A DNA stretch of 27,366 nt from the NCBI GenBank assembly GCA_965646165.1, contig CBFFYP010000061.1, positions 1 through 27,366 of the forward strand, written 5' to 3'. Position 1 is the stretch's first letter, and each line of letters starts with the position of its first letter. A model generated the notes under the pieces. It saw only the letters and a list, made by a program, of their open reading frames with translations. It was not told where the DNA came from and searched no databases. Of this stretch, positions 24,365 to 27,366 are shown in pieces. The translations under genes were made by a program, and so were the position numbers. The stretch is from MGBC114844 sp910585855. GTDB taxonomy: Bacteria > Bacillota > Clostridia > Lachnospirales > Lachnospiraceae.

Positions 24365-26548
24365 ATGGCAATTAATTATCAGGATGAGAATCATATTTTT
24401 ACGTTAAATACAGAACATACTACCTATCAAATGCAAGTGGATCGTTATGGTTTTCTTTTACACTTATATTATGGAGCAAAAGTATCTGGTAATATGAATT
24501 ATCTTCTCACCTATTATGATAGAGGGTTTTCTGGGAATCCGGCGGATGTCAGGGAGGACAGAACTTATTCTATGGATGCACTGCCGCAGGAATATCCTGT
24601 AATGGGAACAGGTGATTATCGCAGCAGCGCATTGATTATTCGTAATGCGGATGATTCAGACTGCTGTGATTTGCGCTATGTTGGTTATCAGATACGAAAA
24701 GGGAAGTATGTTTTGAAGGGACTTCCGGCAGTTTATGCTGCAGAAGAAGAGGCGGAAACATTAGAAATTGTATTGGAGGACGCAATTAGTAAGGTACAGG
24801 TACGGCTTTTGTATGGAGTATTGGAAAAGGACGATATTATTACTAGGAGTGCTGTTATTACGAATTGCGGAAAAGATGAGATTTTAGTAGAGAAAGCAGC
24901 TTCTGCCTGTCTGGATTTTATTACGGGAGATTTTGATCTGCTGAGTTTTTATGGACGTCATGCAATGGAACGAAATCTTCAGCGTGAAAAAATTGCACAT
25001 GGAAATTTTATGATTGGAAGCAGGAGAGGGACTTCTAGTCATCAATATAATCCAGCAGTTTTGGTAGCGGGAACAAATACAACAGAGGATGCAGGAAGCT
25101 GTTATGGGATGGTTTTTGTATATAGCGGGAATTTTCGATGTGAAGCAGAGAAAGATCAGTATGGGCAGACACGAGTCATGATGGGACTACATGATGAGCT
25201 GTTCCATTATCCGTTGAAACAGGAGGAAACACTGATTGTTCCAGAAACAATTCTTAGTTATTCAAAGGAAGGGTTTGGGCAGTTATCGCTGCAGTTTCAT
25301 CACTGTATTCGGGATCATATCTGCAGAGGAAAGTATAACAAAGAAGTAAGACCAGTTTTATTGAATAGTTGGGAGGCAGCTTATTTTGATTTTAATGGAG
25401 AAATGATTTGTAAGCTGGCAAAAGAGGCAGCAGAGTTGGGAATGGATTTGATCGTGATGGATGACGGCTGGTTCGGCAAACGGGAGGACGATAACAGCGG
25501 TTTGGGAGATTGGCAGGTCAATGAAGAGAAACTTGGCTGTACGCTTGGTGAAATGATTCAAAGAATTAATGCATTGGGAGTAAAATTTGGGATTTGGATT
25601 GAACCGGAGATGGTTTCAGAGGACAGTGACTTATACCGCAGACATCCTGATTGGGTTCTCTGTATTCCGGGAAGGAAGCCGGTTTATTCTAGAAATCAGT
25701 TAGTGCTTGATTTTTCCAGAGCGGAAGTTCGTGAAGCTGTGTTTTTGCAAATCTGTCAGGTATTAGATCAGGGAAATATAGAATATGTAAAATGGGATAT
25801 GAATCGGAGTTTATCAGAGGCATATTCTATGGAACATCATCAGGGAAAGGTGATGTATGATTATGTACTGGGAGTCTATGAATTTTTAGAACGGATAATA
25901 GAACGATATCCAAATCTTTTTATTGAGGGCTGCAGCGGCGGAGGCGGACGATTTGATGCGGGGATGATGTATTATACGTCTCAGATTTGGTGCAGTGATA
26001 ATACCGATGCGATTGATCGGTTAAGGATTCAGTATGGAACATCATTTTTTTATCCGACTGCTACAGTGGGATCACATGTTTCGGCAATACCAAATCACCA
26101 GACAGGGCGAAGTACTAGTCTGCATACACGGGGAATTGTGGCTATGGCGGGCAATTTCGGATATGAGTTAGACCCCGGAAAACTGACGGAAGAAGAGAAA
26201 GAAGCGATTCGGGAGCAGATTAAGGTATATCGTGGAGATGCAGAGCTGATACAAAACGGAGATTATTATCGGCTTTCGAATCCTTTTTTGGACGAGTATG
26301 CAGCTTGGATGTTTGTTTCTTCGGACAAAAAACGAGTGCTTTTATATGCAGTTATGTTAGAAATTCATGGAAATATGACGGTAAATTATGTTCGGCTGAA
26401 AGGGCTTTTAGAAGATGGGATTTATCAGGAAGTGCAGACAGGGAAGCGTTATTTTGGTGCGGCACTGATGGAAGCGGGAATTCCGCTTCCGGTGGAATTA
26501 GGAGAGTATTTGGGGTATCGAATGGAGTTTGCAGTGATAGATAGCTGA
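24365..26548 (+). CDS. Alpha-galactosidase, GH36 family
   Basis: The 728-residue protein has the length and motifs of bacterial GH36 alpha-galactosidases. It has the N-terminal beta-sandwich, WEAAYFDFNGE, LIVMDDGWFGKREDD, GIWIEPEMVSEDSDLYR, and KWDMNR with D478 as nucleophile. CSDNTDA follows, in which D548 lies at the position of the acid/base; the 70-residue spacing equals that in characterised bacterial members. It removes alpha-1,6-galactose from melibiose, raffinose and stachyose in the cytoplasm; no signal peptide is seen. I prefer ATG 24365 (MAINYQDENHIFTL is typical) to TTG 24353; the ribosome binding site is weak. The gene follows a palindromic element and a possible attenuator. Confidence 0.93.
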   Translation: MAINYQDENHIFTLNTEHTTYQMQVDRYGFLLHLYYGAKVSGNMNYLLTYYDRGFSGNPADVREDRTYSMDALPQEYPVMGTGDYRSSALIIRNADDSDCCDLRYVGYQIRKGKYVLKGLPAVYAAEEEAETLEIVLEDAISKVQVRLLYGVLEKDDIITRSAVITNCGKDEILVEKAASACLDFITGDFDLLSFYGRHAMERNLQREKIAHGNFMIGSRRGTSSHQYNPAVLVAGTNTTEDAGSCYGMVFVYSGNFRCEAEKDQYGQTRVMMGLHDELFHYPLKQEETLIVPETILSYSKEGFGQLSLQFHHCIRDHICRGKYNKEVRPVLLNSWEAAYFDFNGEMICKLAKEAAELGMDLIVMDDGWFGKREDDNSGLGDWQVNEEKLGCTLGEMIQRINALGVKFGIWIEPEMVSEDSDLYRRHPDWVLCIPGRKPVYSRNQLVLDFSRAEVREAVFLQICQVLDQGNIEYVKWDMNRSLSEAYSMEHHQGKVMYDYVLGVYEFLERIIERYPNLFIEGCSGGGGRFDAGMMYYTSQIWCSDNTDAIDRLRIQYGTSFFYPTATVGSHVSAIPNHQTGRSTSLHTRGIVAMAGNFGYELDPGKLTEEEKEAIREQIKVYRGDAELIQNGDYYRLSNPFLDEYAAWMFVSSDKKRVLLYAVMLEIHGNMTVNYVRLKGLLEDGIYQEVQTGKRYFGAALMEAGIPLPVELGEYLGYRMEFAVIDS

Positions 26549-26580
26549 TTATTTAAGTTTATTTGCTGAAGAGATAGAAT

Positions 26581-26627
26581 AAAAAACCAAGAGAGGGCAG
26601 TTGATGGATGCCATTTCTTGGTTTTTT
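26581..26627. terminator. Intrinsic terminator after the alpha-galactosidase gene
   Basis: AAAAAACCAAGA (26581-26592) and TCTTGGTTTTTT (26616-26627) form a perfect 12-bp stem with a T-tract on both strands, 33 bases after the stop. It should end the alpha-galactosidase transcript. Confidence 0.85.
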
Positions 26628-26650
26628 GGTGTTTAAAGAAGTCGGAAGGG

Positions 26651-26985
26651 GGACGCCAGATTCGAAAACCGTGAACCGCCTGCTGTTCCACGTTTCCAAA
26701 AAGTAAGAAGTTCTAAGACTTCTGCAGTTTCATGCATCCAACCGGACAGACCGGAGCGCAATTCGCCCGCATGGCAGTCAAAACGTAACAGGTGTAAGGA
26801 AGGATTTTCCTAACTATAAGATCATCTCTTTCTAAATAATGCGTGCTAAACACGCTCCTTTTTTTTCACACACTGCATGGAAGCAGTATGTGAAAAAAAT
26901 CTTAGGTTTTTGAGCAGAAGTCAAGAACTTCTAACTTTTCTCTAAAGTCACTGCAGGCGGTTCACGGTTTTCGAATCTGGCTGTT
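26651..26985 (-). repeat. Type II palindromic element, copy 2
   Basis: The element runs GGACGCC (26651-26657) to GGCTGT (26979-26984). Outer arms 26655-26683 and 26953-26981 are a perfect 29-bp inverted repeat. Compared with copy 1, several arm positions differ in both arms together (for example A-T to G-C in the CC-CCTGC block, T-A to C-G next to the end). The core and the T/A-flanked inner hairpin are nearly identical to copy 1. The middle section after GAATTCGCC-like core differs, so internal sequence can be exchanged. Similarity to copy 1 continues about 25 bases past the right end (CCCGGAACAAAAAA). Confidence 0.8.
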
Positions 26986-27128
26986 TATTGAACCCGGAAC
27001 AAAAAAAGAAATTCCGTATTTTTGTATGTTATTAAAAGTTACTGTTATATATTTGTTGTAAAATCAGCACATATTGGAATACGAAACAGGATCTAAGGAT
27101 TTTTTAAAATTTCTGCCGTGATCCAACT
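26986..27128. other. Spacer between type II copies 2 and 4
   Basis: No gene is visible. The left part repeats the flank of copy 1 (CCCGGAACAAAAAAAGAA). Bases 27039-27110 resemble 24133-24210 upstream of the alpha-galactosidase and contain TTGTTGTAAAATCAGC, a promoter-like stretch. The right part (ATTTCTGCCG) matches the flank of copy 3. Confidence 0.4.
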
Positions 27129-27275
27129 AACAGCGAGAGGCGGTTTGCTTGTGGTAAGGGCGAATTGCGCCCCGGTTCGTCCGGTTGGATGTGTTTAGAT
27201 ACAGAAGCCTTAGACTTTCTTAGCGTTCGTAGAGCGGAGCAAGCAAAGAAAACAAGCAAACCGCCTCTGGCGTCC
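27129..27275 (+). repeat. Type II palindromic element, copy 4 (internally deleted)
   Basis: The copy runs AACAGC (27129-27134) to GCGTCC (27270-27275) but is only 147 bp. Outer arms 27136-27152 and 27252-27268 are a perfect 17-bp inverted repeat, partly shared with copy 3 (AGAGGCGGTTTGCT). About 190 bp found in copies 1-3, including the first internal arm and the T/A hairpin, is missing, while the core AAGGGCGAATTGCGCCCCGG and GGTTGGATG remains. It is inverted relative to copy 2. Past 27275 the GGTGAAAGC flank also matches copy 3. The remaining ~90 bases of the window show nothing I recognise. Confidence 0.75.
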
Positions 27276-27366
27276 GGTGAAAGCAGCATACGCACCAACT
27301 TTAGGAGAATTGACAAAGTTGCTGTCTGGGAATTTTACGTTTTTCAATAAAAGCATTTTTAGACAG

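Overview
The window looks like chromosomal DNA of a low-GC gut Firmicute, most likely a Lachnospiraceae (Clostridia) member. The grounds are AT-rich codons, strong AGGAGG-type ribosome binding sites, DUF3842, an ECF S-component next to a kinase, and an AraC-controlled alpha-galactoside operon of the MsmR/MsmEFG type. No rRNA, tRNA, CRISPR array or recognisable transposase gene is visible.

Region 1 (1-14856, all + strand) is a cell-surface glycan cluster. It opens with the C-terminal half of an AsnB-type amidotransferase, cut off by a foreign repeat end. It continues with a GT2 glycosyltransferase, a GT-D (DUF1792) protein, an RgpF-like protein, a radical SAM/SPASM-like protein, a GT4, a second GT2, a membrane-anchored Rossmann-like protein, a WbsX-like protein and a DUF4422 protein. 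It ends with a ribulose-phosphate 3-epimerase homologue, an IspD/TarI-like cytidylyltransferase and a Zn-dependent polyol dehydrogenase; these last three look like a CDP-polyol supply module. Seven of these genes carry, at one end or the other, one or two copies of the same kind of small Rossmann-like domain (hydrophobic strand, then Y/W-G-x-G). The DNA up to about 11.2 kb is markedly more AT-rich than the rest of the window, which suggests acquisition by transfer.

Region 2 (14808-18137) is mainly non-coding. It holds a HAD phosphatase gene (- strand), a GNAT acetyltransferase gene, and four copies of large palindromic elements. Region 3 (18138-19730) has an ECF transporter S component overlapping a P-loop kinase, then a convergent DUF3842 gene behind a bidirectional terminator.

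Region 4 (19791-26548) is an alpha-galactoside utilisation locus. A divergent AraC regulator faces a sugar-binding lipoprotein and two MsmF/MsmG-like permeases; a GH36 alpha-galactosidase follows a palindromic element and a possible attenuator. The transporter ATPase is absent and must be supplied from elsewhere.

The most unusual content is a superfamily of seven palindromic elements (type I, 145-161 bp, three copies; type II, about 334 bp, three full copies and one 147-bp deleted copy). All share the same end motifs (GGAYGCY ... RGCTGT, or R-GCG at one end of two copies) and a type-specific core. The long stems next to the ends differ between copies yet remain self-complementary. This paired variation is what a selected RNA or DNA secondary structure would leave, and I could not match the elements to a family I know.
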